Source: Pseudomonadota bacterium
GTDB lineage: Bacteria; Pseudomonadota; Gammaproteobacteria; Xanthomonadales; Xanthomonadaceae
Length of the DNA stretch: 15,411 nucleotides
Assembly: GCA_023425225.1 (NCBI GenBank)
Contig: JAFADB010000207.1
Coordinates: 1-15,411, forward strand
Direction: 5' to 3'
How positions within the stretch are numbered: the first letter of the stretch is position 1; every line of letters starts with the position of its first letter. Of this stretch, positions 8,913 to 15,411 are shown in pieces. Below the pieces are notes generated by a model. That model saw only the letters and a list, made by a program, of their open reading frames with translations, ran no database searches and was not told where the DNA came from. The translations under genes were made by a program, and so were the position numbers.

Positions 8913-10220
8913 TCAATGGTCGTCGTGCAGATACGACGCGTTGCGCGGCAGGCGCAGGCTGACCAGGAAGGTGATCACCAGCATCGCGGTGACATACCAG
9001 AAGAAGGCGTTCTCGTGCCCGAGGGTCTTCAGGCCCAGCGCCACGTACTCGGCCGAACCGCCGAACAACGCATTGCCGATGGCATAGGACAGGCCGACGC
9101 CGAGCGCACGGATCTCCGGTGGGAACATCTCCGCCTTCACGATGCCGGCCACCGAGGTGTAGAAGCTGACGATCAGCAGCGCCACCGCCACCAGCGCGAA
9201 CGCCACCACCGGACTGTGCACGTGCTGCAGGGCGGTGAGGATCGGCACCGTGAACAGCACGCCCAGGCCACCGAACAGCAGCATGTTGTTGCGCCGGCCG
9301 ATGCGGTCGGAAAGCATGCCCAGCAATGGCTGCAGGCACATGAACAACAGCAGCGCACAGGTCATCACGTAGCTGGTGGTCTTGATCGGCAGGTGCACCG
9401 TGTTGACCAGGTACTTCTGCATGTAGGTGCTGAAGGTGTAGAAGGCCAGCGAGCCGCCGGCGGTATAGCCGAGCACGGTGAAGAACGCGGCACTGTGGTT
9501 GCGGAACAGGGCAGACAGCGTGCCGGCGTTCTTGCTGGTGCGGTTTTCCTCGCTCTGCGTCTCGTGCAGCGTCCGCCGCAGCAGCAAGGCCACCACCGCG
9601 GTGATGGCGCCGATCACGAACGGGATGCGCCAGCCCCAGGCACGGATCTGGTCCTCGCTCAACCAGGCCTCCAGGCCCACCACCACCAGCACCGCCAGCA
9701 ACTGGCCACCGATCAGGGTGACGTACTGGAACGAGGAGAAGAAGCCGCGCTGGCCGCGCAAAGCGACCTCGCTCATGTAGGTGGCGGTGGTGCCGTACTC
9801 GCCGCCCACCGACAGGCCCTGCAGCAGTCGTGCCAGCAGCAGGAAGACCGGCGCCCAGACGCCGATGCTGGCGTAGGTCGGCAGGCAGGCGATCAGCAGC
9901 GAGCCGAAGCACATCATCACCACCGAGATCAGCAGCGAGGTCTTGCGGCCATAGCGGTCGGCGATGCGACCGAACAGCCAGCCACCGACCGGGCGCATCA
10001 GGAAGCCGGCGGCGAACACGCCCGCGGTGTTCAGCAGCTGAACCGTGGGATCGGACTTGGGGAAGAAGGCGCCGGCGAAATAGATCGCGCAGAACGCGTA
10101 GACGTAGAAATCGAACCACTCCACCAGGTTTCCCGACGAAGCGGCCACGATCGCGAATACACGGTGACGCTTTTCCGCCGCGGTGTAGTGCGGCAGCGAA
10201 GCAGACGTGGAATCGGACAT
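8913..10220 (-). CDS. kgtP: 2-oxoglutarate:proton symporter, KgtP-like MFS transporter
   Basis: A 435-residue transporter of the metabolite:H+ symporter branch of the major facilitator superfamily, collinear with E. coli KgtP (432 residues) and very similar throughout. Seen: SSGNLVEWFDFYVYAF at 28-43, motif A GRIADRYGRK (84-93) between helices 2 and 3, RLLQGLSVGGEYG (131-143), a central cytoplasmic loop near 215-245, second motif-A copy GMLSDRIGRR (301-310) and FGGSAEYVALGLK (386-398). Twelve inner-membrane helices are expected. It should import 2-oxoglutarate with protons. The ATG at 10220 gives the usual N-terminus; the ribosome binding site is weak. A perfect 16-bp palindrome lies in the leader. 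It stands apart from hflX (155 bases) and pncC, suggesting its own transcript. A related dicarboxylate substrate is not excluded. Confidence 0.92.
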   Translation of the reverse strand: MSDSTSASLPHYTAAEKRHRVFAIVAASSGNLVEWFDFYVYAFCAIYFAGAFFPKSDPTVQLLNTAGVFAAGFLMRPVGGWLFGRIADRYGRKTSLLISVVMMCFGSLLIACLPTYASIGVWAPVFLLLARLLQGLSVGGEYGTTATYMSEVALRGQRGFFSSFQYVTLIGGQLLAVLVVVGLEAWLSEDQIRAWGWRIPFVIGAITAVVALLLRRTLHETQSEENRTSKNAGTLSALFRNHSAAFFTVLGYTAGGSLAFYTFSTYMQKYLVNTVHLPIKTTSYVMTCALLLFMCLQPLLGMLSDRIGRRNNMLLFGGLGVLFTVPILTALQHVHSPVVAFALVAVALLIVSFYTSVAGIVKAEMFPPEIRALGVGLSYAIGNALFGGSAEYVALGLKTLGHENAFFWYVTAMLVITFLVSLRLPRNASYLHDDH

Positions 10221-10243
10221 GGGAAGGCTCTTGCAAAGTGTGG

Positions 10244-10259
10244 GGTCCGCCGGCGGACC
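10244..10259 (-). promoter_or_regulatory. perfect 16-bp palindrome in the kgtP leader
   Basis: GGTCCGCCGGCGGACC reads the same on both strands and ends 23 bases before the kgtP ATG. It could be an operator for a dimeric regulator or an mRNA hairpin controlling access to the start. I know of no regulator for it. Confidence 0.5.
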
Positions 10260-10341
10260 AGCGGATGCGGTCACGGTAATCCCGCACGACGAAAATGCGC
10301 GTTCATTGCCACGCACTTCGCCTAACACTTTGGTCGAAATG

Positions 10342-10368
10342 GCGGCGCCGACAGATGCACGGCGCCGC
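10342..10368 (-). terminator. 9-bp hairpin after hflX
   Basis: GCGGCGCCG (10342-10350) pairs with CGGCGCCGC (10360-10368) around a 9-base loop, seven bases after the hflX stop. On the minus strand only ATTT follows, a weak T tract. It probably ends the ftsH-to-hflX gene group. Confidence 0.55.
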
Positions 10369-10375
10369 GCGACGA

Positions 10376-11689
10376 TCAGGAATCCGGATCCCGTTCCGGC
10401 AGCAATGGCCGCAGCGCCGCGCCGTCGGCTTCGCCGGCAAGGCGTTGCGCTTCCAGCAGCGGCAGGTCCACCTGCAGCAGCCAGCCGTGCTCGTCGGCCT
10501 GTTCGCCCTGCACCACGTCCAGTTGGTGCAGGCGCGAACGCAGGCGGCCGGCGCTGGACGGCAGGCGCAGGCTGCCGCGCACGCGCTGCAATCCCAGCCG
10601 ACGCCCCAGCGCCTGCTCCAACAGGTCCAGGCCGCGGCCGTCGCGCGCGGAGATCCAGACCCGCTCGCGCCGCGACTCGTCGGGAATGCCGTCCTGCGCG
10701 TCGTGGCGCGGTTCGGCGCCTTCGATGCGGTCGATCTTGTTGAACACCAGCAGCTGCGGGATATCCCCGGCGCCCACCGCGTGCAGCACCTCGTCGACCT
10801 GGGCGATGCGCTCCTCGCGCAGCGGATCGGAGGCATCCACCACGTGCAGCAGCAGGTCCGCCTCGCGCGCCTCCGACAGCGTGGAGCGGAACGCGGCGAC
10901 CAGTTCGTGCGGCAGGTCGCGCACGAAGCCCACCGTATCGGCCAGCACCACCTGCCCGCCCGGGATCGAGATGCGCCGCACGGTCGGGTCCAGCGTGGCG
11001 AACAACTGGTCGGCGGCATAGGCCTCGGCGCCGGACAGCGTGTTGAACAGGGTGGACTTGCCGGCATTGGTATAGCCCACCAGCGCCACCCGCGGCAGCT
11101 CGCTGCGCACGCGCGCGCGACGCATCTGGGTGCGCTGCACTTCCACCTTGTCCAGCCGCTTCTGCAGCTGCTCCACCCGCTTCTGCAGCAGGCGGCGGTC
11201 GGTTTCCAGCTGCGTCTCGCCCGGTCCGCGCAGGCCGATCGAACCGCCACGCTGGCGCTCCAGGTGGGTCCAGCCGCGTACCAGGCGGGTGGCGAGATGG
11301 CGCAGCTGCGCCAACTCCACCTGCAGCTTGCCTTCGTGGCTGCGCGCACGCTGGGCGAAGATGTCCAGGATCAGCCCGGTGCGGTCGATCACCCGGCGTT
11401 CCAGGTAGCGCTCCAGGTTGCGCTCCTGCACCGGCGAGAGCATGTGGTTGACCAGTACCAGGTCGGCACCGGTCGCATCGGCGGCCGCCTTCACTTCCTC
11501 CAGCTTGCCGCTGCCGATCAGCGTGGAGGGACTGGGCCGGTCGATCCGCGCGGTCAGCGTGGTGGCGATGGTCGCTCCGGCCGAACGCGCCAGGTCGGTG
11601 AACTCCTCCAGCACGTCCTCCTGCAGCGGACCGCCGGAGAAAGGCTGGATCAACAGCGCATGTTCGCCCTTGCGCGAACGGTCAAACAC
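10376..11689 (-). CDS. hflX: ribosome-associated GTPase HflX
   Basis: A 437-residue HflX, a GTPase that binds the large ribosomal subunit and splits stalled or hibernating ribosomes during stress. The N-terminal HflX domain includes IGSGK (58-62), HMLSPVQERNLE (82-93) and RTGLILDIFAQRARSHEGK (103-121). The signature GGSIGLRGPGETQLE lies at 148-162. A coiled-coil stretch (about 163-195) precedes the G domain: G1 GYTNAGKS (205-212), G3 DTVGF (251-255), G4 NKID (317-320), G5 WISAR. The start is GTG at 11689, chosen because GGAG sits six bases upstream and MFDRSRKGEHALL is the family N-terminus. It follows hfq by only 14 bases, so the two are cotranscribed. In E. coli hflK and hflC come next; here kgtP does. 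Confidence 0.97.
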   Translation of the reverse strand: MFDRSRKGEHALLIQPFSGGPLQEDVLEEFTDLARSAGATIATTLTARIDRPSPSTLIGSGKLEEVKAAADATGADLVLVNHMLSPVQERNLERYLERRVIDRTGLILDIFAQRARSHEGKLQVELAQLRHLATRLVRGWTHLERQRGGSIGLRGPGETQLETDRRLLQKRVEQLQKRLDKVEVQRTQMRRARVRSELPRVALVGYTNAGKSTLFNTLSGAEAYAADQLFATLDPTVRRISIPGGQVVLADTVGFVRDLPHELVAAFRSTLSEAREADLLLHVVDASDPLREERIAQVDEVLHAVGAGDIPQLLVFNKIDRIEGAEPRHDAQDGIPDESRRERVWISARDGRGLDLLEQALGRRLGLQRVRGSLRLPSSAGRLRSRLHQLDVVQGEQADEHGWLLQVDLPLLEAQRLAGEADGAALRPLLPERDPDS

Positions 11690-11703
11690 GGATCACTCCG
11701 GGG

Positions 11704-11979
11704 TCACTCGACTTCGTCATTGCCTGTTGCATCGCCTTCGCTGGTTTGCACATGACCACCGCCCGGCCCCATGCGCACGTTGCGCGCCGGCACCACGGTG
11801 GAAATGGCGTGCTTGTAGACCATCTGGCTCACCGTATTGCGCAGCAGGACGACGAACTGGTCGAACGACTCGATCGTGCCCTGCAGCTTGATGCCATTGA
11901 CCAGGTAGACCGAGACCGGCACCCGCTCGCGGCGCAGTGCGTTGAGGAAAGGATCCTGCAGAGATTGCCCCTTGGACAT
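11704..11979 (-). CDS. hfq: RNA chaperone Hfq
   Basis: A 91-residue Hfq, a hexameric Sm-like ring that pairs small RNAs with mRNAs. It aligns with E. coli Hfq without gaps over the first 66 or so residues: Q8, D9 and F42 of the proximal face, the rim arginines (RRER, 16-19), Y25 of the distal face and the Sm2 motif YKHAIS (55-60). The C-terminal tail is short and different from the E. coli one, glycine-rich then acidic (GPGGGHV, GNDEVE). The ATG at 11979 has CGGAGTGA with GGAG six bases upstream; hflX downstream has the same octamer at the same spacing. It lies 75 bases after miaA. Confidence 0.98.
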   Translation of the reverse strand: MSKGQSLQDPFLNALRRERVPVSVYLVNGIKLQGTIESFDQFVVLLRNTVSQMVYKHAISTVVPARNVRMGPGGGHVQTSEGDATGNDEVE

Positions 11980-12054
11980 TGCTCACTCCGATTCTTGTTC
12001 TTCTAATGGACCCGACCGGCGACCTGCCCCATCGCCGTTCCGGGATCCCCGATG

Positions 12055-13041
12055 TTACACGGCTGCGGCGCGCACGGCGCCGTCGGGAACGGCCACGAAG
12101 CGCGAAATGACCTCGTCGATGGCCGCGCGCTGGCTGGCGGGATCGAACCACAGCGCATCCAGCTCGCCCCGCAGCCAGGTGAGCTGGCGCTTGGCCAGCT
12201 GGCGGGTGGCCTGGATGGCGCGTTCGCGGAACGCCTCCAGGGTGCCTGCGCCGTCGAGGTACTCCCAGGCCTGGCGATACCCCACCGCGCGCACCGCCGG
12301 CAGGTCAAGCGGCCGCGCCACCCGTCGCATCGCGTCGAGCGCGCGCAGCGCCCGTACCTCGTCCAGGAAGCCCTGTTCGAGCATCGCATCCAGCCGCCGT
12401 TCGATGCGCCGGTGCAGCACCGCACGCTCGGCCGGTGCCAGCACCAGCTTGAGCAGGCGTACCGGCAATGCCGCCGCCGCGGCGGGCAACGCCTGCCACT
12501 GGCTCATGCTCCGGCCGCTGGCGCGGAATACCTCCAGCGCCCGCTGGATGCGCTGCGGATCGGTGGCATGGATGCGCACGGCCGCGACCGGGTCGACCGT
12601 CGCCAGCTGCGCATGCAGCGCTGGCCAGCCGCGCTCGGCGGCCTCGGCGGCAATGGTCGCGCGGATCGCCGGATCGGCGCCCGGCATCGGCGAAAGCCCG
12701 CGCGACAGCGCCCGGAAGTACAGGCCGGTGCCGCCGGCCAGGATCGCCACCTTGCCGCGACCGGTGATGTCGGCGATGGCCGCGCGCGCGTCCACGGCGA
12801 ATTCCGCGGCCGAGTAGCTCTGCCAGGGATCGCGCAGGTCCAGCAGGTGGTGCGGCACGCGCGCGCGCATGGCCGCGTCGGGCTTGGCCGCGCCGATGTT
12901 CAGCCCGCGATAGACCAGCGCCGAATCCACGCTGACGATCTCCCCGCCCAGCTGCTCGGCCAGTTCGATCGCCACCGCGGTCTTGCCCGAGGCCGTCGGC
13001 CCCATCAGGGCGATTGCCGGCGGCCGGGTGTCGGCCGGCAT
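12055..13041 (-). CDS. miaA: tRNA dimethylallyltransferase MiaA
   Basis: A 328-residue MiaA, which transfers a dimethylallyl group to N6 of A37 in tRNAs that read codons starting with U, the first step to ms2i6A. Seen: P-loop GPTASGKT (14-21), VDSALVYRGLNIGAAKP (38-54) with the catalytic Asp39, GGTGLYFRAL (103-112) and DPQRIQRALEV (161-171), then a helical tRNA-binding part with AVGYRQAWEYL near 250-260 and RQLAKRQLTWLR near 285-297. The ATG overlaps the folP stop by one base (TGATG), and GAGG lies four bases upstream, so translation is probably coupled. The miaA-hfq-hflX order matches E. coli. Confidence 0.97.
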   Translation of the reverse strand: MPADTRPPAIALMGPTASGKTAVAIELAEQLGGEIVSVDSALVYRGLNIGAAKPDAAMRARVPHHLLDLRDPWQSYSAAEFAVDARAAIADITGRGKVAILAGGTGLYFRALSRGLSPMPGADPAIRATIAAEAAERGWPALHAQLATVDPVAAVRIHATDPQRIQRALEVFRASGRSMSQWQALPAAAAALPVRLLKLVLAPAERAVLHRRIERRLDAMLEQGFLDEVRALRALDAMRRVARPLDLPAVRAVGYRQAWEYLDGAGTLEAFRERAIQATRQLAKRQLTWLRGELDALWFDPASQRAAIDEVISRFVAVPDGAVRAAAV

Positions 13042-13937
13042 CAGTCCTCATCCGGCCAGCGGATCGCCGGCGCCGCCGACTGCCGCGGCAGCGCAACCGC
13101 GGCCACCGCCTGCCACACCTTGAGCGCATCCACGGTCGCGGCGACGTCGTGCACCCGCAGCAGCATCGCACCGCGCTGCGCGGCGATCAGGTGCGCCGCC
13201 ACCGAGGCGGCGACACGCTCGCCCGGCTCGCTGCGACCGGTGACCTCGCCCAGGCTGCGCTTGCGCGAGAGCCCGGCCAGGACCGGCACGCCGAGGTCGC
13301 CGAAGCGTTCCAGCTGAGCCAGCAGGGCGAAGTTGTGCGCGGTGTCCTTGCCGAAGCCGAAGCCCGGATCGACGACGATGTTGCGCCGCTCGATGCCGGC
13401 CATCTCCGCGGCGAAGATGCGCTCGGCCAGGAACCGGTGCACCTGCCCGACCACGTCGTCGTAGTGCGGCGCGTCCTGCATCGATCCCGGCTCGCCGAGC
13501 ATGTGCATCAGTACCACCGGCACCCCGAGCCCGGCGGCGGCATCGAGCGCGCCGGGCTGCCGCAGCGCATGGATGTCGTTGATCATGCCGGCCCCGGCGG
13601 CCACTGCGGCGCGCATCACCTCCGGCTTGAAGGTATCGATGCTGATCGGCAGCGAGGTCTCGCGCGCCAGCCGCTCGACGACCGGCAGCACCCGGCGCAG
13701 TTCCTCTTCCAGCGGCACCGGCGTGGCGCCGGGACGGGTCGATTCGCCGCCGATGTCGAGGATGTCGGCGCCTTCGGCGGCCAGCTTCAGCCCGTGCGCC
13801 ACCGCCGCCTCGGTGGTGGCGTGGCGGCCGCCGTCGGAGAACGAATCGGGGGTGACGTTGACGATGCCCATCACCCGTGGACGGTCCAGGCGCAGGCGGC
13901 GGCCGTTGCAGGCCAGCTCGGGTACGGTATCGAACAT
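13041..13937 (-). CDS. folP: dihydropteroate synthase FolP
   Basis: A 298-residue dihydropteroate synthase, the sulfonamide target, joining p-aminobenzoate to the pterin pyrophosphate in folate synthesis. The TIM-barrel motifs are complete: GIVNVTPDSFSDGG (24-37), DIGGESTRPGA (61-71), SIDTFKPEV (99-107), GMINDI (117-122), MHM (144-146), DPGFGFGK (190-197), SRKRSLG (224-230) and RVHDV (261-265). The start at ATG 13937 is two bases after the stop of the small membrane protein gene, with AAGGGG upstream. The stop overlaps the miaA start. In E. coli folP follows ftsH and precedes glmM; here it follows ftsH and a small gene and precedes miaA. Confidence 0.97.
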   Translation of the reverse strand: MFDTVPELACNGRRLRLDRPRVMGIVNVTPDSFSDGGRHATTEAAVAHGLKLAAEGADILDIGGESTRPGATPVPLEEELRRVLPVVERLARETSLPISIDTFKPEVMRAAVAAGAGMINDIHALRQPGALDAAAGLGVPVVLMHMLGEPGSMQDAPHYDDVVGQVHRFLAERIFAAEMAGIERRNIVVDPGFGFGKDTAHNFALLAQLERFGDLGVPVLAGLSRKRSLGEVTGRSEPGERVAASVAAHLIAAQRGAMLLRVHDVAATVDALKVWQAVAAVALPRQSAAPAIRWPDED

Positions 13938-13939
13938 CC

Positions 13940-14122
13940 TCAGCGCCCCTTCTTCTCGTGGCGGACGACCTTCCAGGCGGTCAACGCGCAGCCGGCGACG
14001 AAGCCGATGATGCCGCCGAGCAGGTAGTTGCCCGACCACACGCCGATGATCACGGCCAACGCGGTGGCCATGCCGATCTCGGGCAGGGCCGAGGGGGATT
14101 TGTCCCGGTCGGGCTCGGGCAT
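13940..14122 (-). CDS. small inner-membrane protein, unknown function
   Basis: A 60-residue protein I do not recognise. Residues 1-16 are hydrophilic and charged (PEPDRDKSP), about 17-50 are hydrophobic and glycine-rich (ALAVIIGVWSGNYLLGG, then IIGFVAGCALTAW), and the end is basic (KVVRHEKKGR). This suggests one long or two short membrane segments, with the basic tail probably cytoplasmic. The ATG at 14122 has GGAG nine bases upstream. A TTG at 14209 would add 29 Arg-rich residues and is unlikely. It lies between ftsH and folP and two bases before folP, so it is likely cotranscribed with folP. The position beside ftsH hints at a membrane role, but that is guesswork. Confidence 0.75.
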   Translation of the reverse strand: MPEPDRDKSPSALPEIGMATALAVIIGVWSGNYLLGGIIGFVAGCALTAWKVVRHEKKGR

Positions 14123-14184
14123 CGCGGTCTTCTCCAGTGCGGTCGGGTCGCCATTTTCGCGCGGATCCCCGGCAAAAGCCCGGC

Positions 14185-14207
14185 GCAGGGGATGGCGGCG
14201 CCCCTGC
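14185..14207 (-). other. hairpin upstream of the small membrane protein gene
   Basis: GCAGGGG (14185-14191) pairs with CCCCTGC (14201-14207) around a 9-base loop. It is the third of three GC hairpins packed into the 161 bases between ftsH and the small gene. Confidence 0.4.
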
Positions 14208-14214
14208 AACGAGA

Positions 14215-14238
14215 CGGGCCGGGATCGCTCCCGGCCCG
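14215..14238 (-). terminator. 10-bp GC hairpin downstream of ftsH
   Basis: CGGGCCGGGA (14215-14224) and TCCCGGCCCG (14229-14238) form a perfect stem with a TCGC tetraloop. On the minus strand it is followed by TCTCGTT, a poor T tract. It could partly terminate ftsH transcripts or protect their 3' end. Confidence 0.5.
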
Positions 14239-14256
14239 CATGTTCCGTTGTTTCAT

Positions 14257-14277
14257 CGCCCGGTCGGTGGCCGGGCG
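14257..14277 (-). other. 7-bp hairpin next to the ftsH stop
   Basis: CGCCCGG (14257-14263) and CCGGGCG (14271-14277) pair around a 7-base loop, starting six bases after the ftsH stop. It stands in tandem with the stronger hairpin that follows. Confidence 0.4.
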
Positions 14278-14283
14278 GCCGGC

Positions 14284-15411
14284 TCAGGTCTGCTCGGCCG
14301 GGCCGGCGATCGGCGGCAGCGGACGCGGACTGTTGTTGTTGTCGTTGCCGCCATCCTTGCCCGAGGACTTGCCCCAGCCCACCGGCGGCGGCGGATCGCG
14401 GCCTTCCATGATCGCGTCGATCTGCGGCACGTCGATGGTCTCGTACTCCAGCAGCAGCTTGGACATGGCGTGCAGCTTGTCCAGGTTCTGGGTCAGCAGC
14501 TCGGTGGTGCGGGCGTAGGCCTTGTCGAGGATCTCGCGCACCACCTCGTCGATCTTACGCGCGGTGTCGTCGGAGACGCTCTTGTGCTGGGTCACCGAAC
14601 GGCCCAGGAACACCTCGTCGTCCTCCTCGCCGTAGGCGATCGGGCCGAGCTGGTCGGACAGGCCCCACTTGGTGACCATGTTGCGGGCCATCTTGGTGGC
14701 GCGCTCGATGTCGTTGGAGGCGCCGGTGGTGACCTTGTCGGCGCCGAAGATCAGCTCCTCGGCCACGCGCCCGCCGTACAGCGAGCACAGTTGCGACTCG
14801 ATCGCCACCTTGTTCATCGAGTACTTGTCGCCCTCGGGCAGGTACATGGTCACGCCCAGCGCGCGGCCGCGCGGGATGATGGTGACCTTGTAGACCGGGT
14901 CGTGCTCGGGCACCAGGCGGCCGACGATGGCGTGGCCGGCCTCGTGATAGGCGGTGAGCGTCTTCTCGTCCTCGCTCATCGCCATCGAGCGGCGCTCGGC
15001 GCCCATCAGGATCTTGTCGCGGGCGCGGTCGAAGTGATCCATGCGGACCTCCTTCTCGCCGCCGCGCGCGGCGAACAGCGCCGCCTCGTTGCACAGGTTG
15101 GCCAGGTCGGCGCCGGAGAAGCCCGGGGTGCCGCGGGCGATCACCATCGGCACGACGTCGTCGGCCAACGGCAGCTTGCGCATGTGCACCTTGAGGATCT
15201 GCTCGCGGCCCTTCACGTCGGGCAGGCCGACCACCACCTGGCGGTCGAAGCGGCCCGGGCGCAGCAGCGCCGGGTCGAGCACGTCGGGACGGTTGGTCGC
15301 GGCGATCACGATCACGCCCTCGCCGCCCTCGAAGCCGTCCATCTCCACCAGCAACTGGTTCAGGGTCTGCTCGCGCTCATCATGGCCGCCACCCAGGCCG
15401 GCGCCGCGATG
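14284..15411 (-). CDS. ftsH: ATP-dependent membrane zinc protease FtsH (5' end outside window)
   Basis: The C-terminal 375 residues of FtsH, open at the right edge of the window. By alignment on the zinc site, about 258 N-terminal residues are missing, including the two membrane segments and Walker A/B. Visible: GAGLGGGHDEREQ and the second region of homology ATNRPDVLDPALLRPGRFDR (38-57 of the visible part) with its arginine fingers, then the metalloprotease domain with HEAGH (156-160) and the third zinc ligand Asp234 in ASNDIERAT. A helical region follows, then a Pro/Gly/Asn-rich tail with a short Asn run (NDNNN) coded by a GTT-type repeat. FtsH extracts and degrades membrane and short-lived cytoplasmic proteins such as LpxC and sigma-32. 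It is the first gene of the minus-strand series seen here. Confidence 0.98.
   Translation of the reverse strand, partial: HRGAGLGGGHDEREQTLNQLLVEMDGFEGGEGVIVIAATNRPDVLDPALLRPGRFDRQVVVGLPDVKGREQILKVHMRKLPLADDVVPMVIARGTPGFSGADLANLCNEAALFAARGGEKEVRMDHFDRARDKILMGAERRSMAMSEDEKTLTAYHEAGHAIVGRLVPEHDPVYKVTIIPRGRALGVTMYLPEGDKYSMNKVAIESQLCSLYGGRVAEELIFGADKVTTGASNDIERATKMARNMVTKWGLSDQLGPIAYGEEDDEVFLGRSVTQHKSVSDDTARKIDEVVREILDKAYARTTELLTQNLDKLHAMSKLLLEYETIDVPQIDAIMEGRDPPPPVGWGKSSGKDGGNDNNNSPRPLPPIAGPAEQT

Noticed and set aside
6943..9087. 714-codon plus-strand ORF opposite the UbiB-like gene and pncC
   Set aside because: An antisense shadow of confidently identified genes, low-complexity and without known motifs. 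Similar long shadows occur opposite recA, alaS and hflX.
10221..10320. Plant-inducible promoter (PIP) box upstream of kgtP
   Set aside because: Only one TTCG core lies in the right strand and place; no second TTCGB follows at 15 bases.
14331..14346. Short GTT-type repeat in ftsH
   Set aside because: It merely encodes the Asn run in the disordered C-terminal tail; too short to be treated as a functional repeat.

Overview
The window is a GC-rich chromosomal block of housekeeping genes from a gammaproteobacterium. The most likely family is Xanthomonadaceae (Xanthomonas, Stenotrophomonas, Pseudoxanthomonas, Lysobacter or Luteimonas type). I base this on recalled similarity of the RecA, LexA, AlaRS and CsrA proteins, on the gene order lexA-recA-recX-alaS-csrA, and on a LexA operator of the TTAG-N6-TACTA class known from Xylella and Xanthomonas. 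I cannot assign a genus by eye.

All recognised protein genes lie on the minus strand. Read in the direction of transcription, from the right edge leftwards, they are: ftsH (5' part outside the window), a 60-residue membrane protein, folP, miaA, hfq, hflX, a KgtP-type 2-oxoglutarate transporter, pncC, a UbiB/AarF-family atypical kinase, lexA, recA, recX, alaS, csrA, then tRNA-Ser(GCU). Left of that tRNA is one plus-strand gene, tRNA-Arg(ACG), with a clear sigma-70 promoter and a rho-independent terminator. The leftmost 300 bases and the stretch between the two tRNAs hold no protein gene I can support.

Functional groups: (1) 11.7-15.4 kb covers membrane protein quality control (FtsH), folate synthesis (FolP), tRNA modification (MiaA), the RNA chaperone Hfq and the ribosome-splitting GTPase HflX, tightly packed with a 1-base folP/miaA overlap. 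(2) 8.3-10.2 kb holds KgtP and PncC, separated by a 12-bp GC hairpin. (3) 4.1-8.3 kb holds the UbiB-like kinase and the SOS module lexA-recA-recX. LexA sits behind a perfect 21-bp palindromic operator that ends one base before its start codon. A GC hairpin separates recA from recX. (4) 0.8-4.0 kb holds alaS, csrA and tRNA-Ser, a translation and post-transcriptional control group.

I found no mobile element, CRISPR array, phage gene, toxin-antitoxin pair or defence system, and no sign of an undescribed multi-gene system. The points worth a second look are regulatory: the apparently leaderless, operator-embedded lexA start; the lack of an own LexA box at recA; intergenic hairpins and palindromes (kgtP leader, downstream of ftsH, recA-recX, csrA leader); and the merging of two loci that are separate in E. 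coli (ftsH-folP and miaA-hfq-hflX) without hflKC next to hflX.
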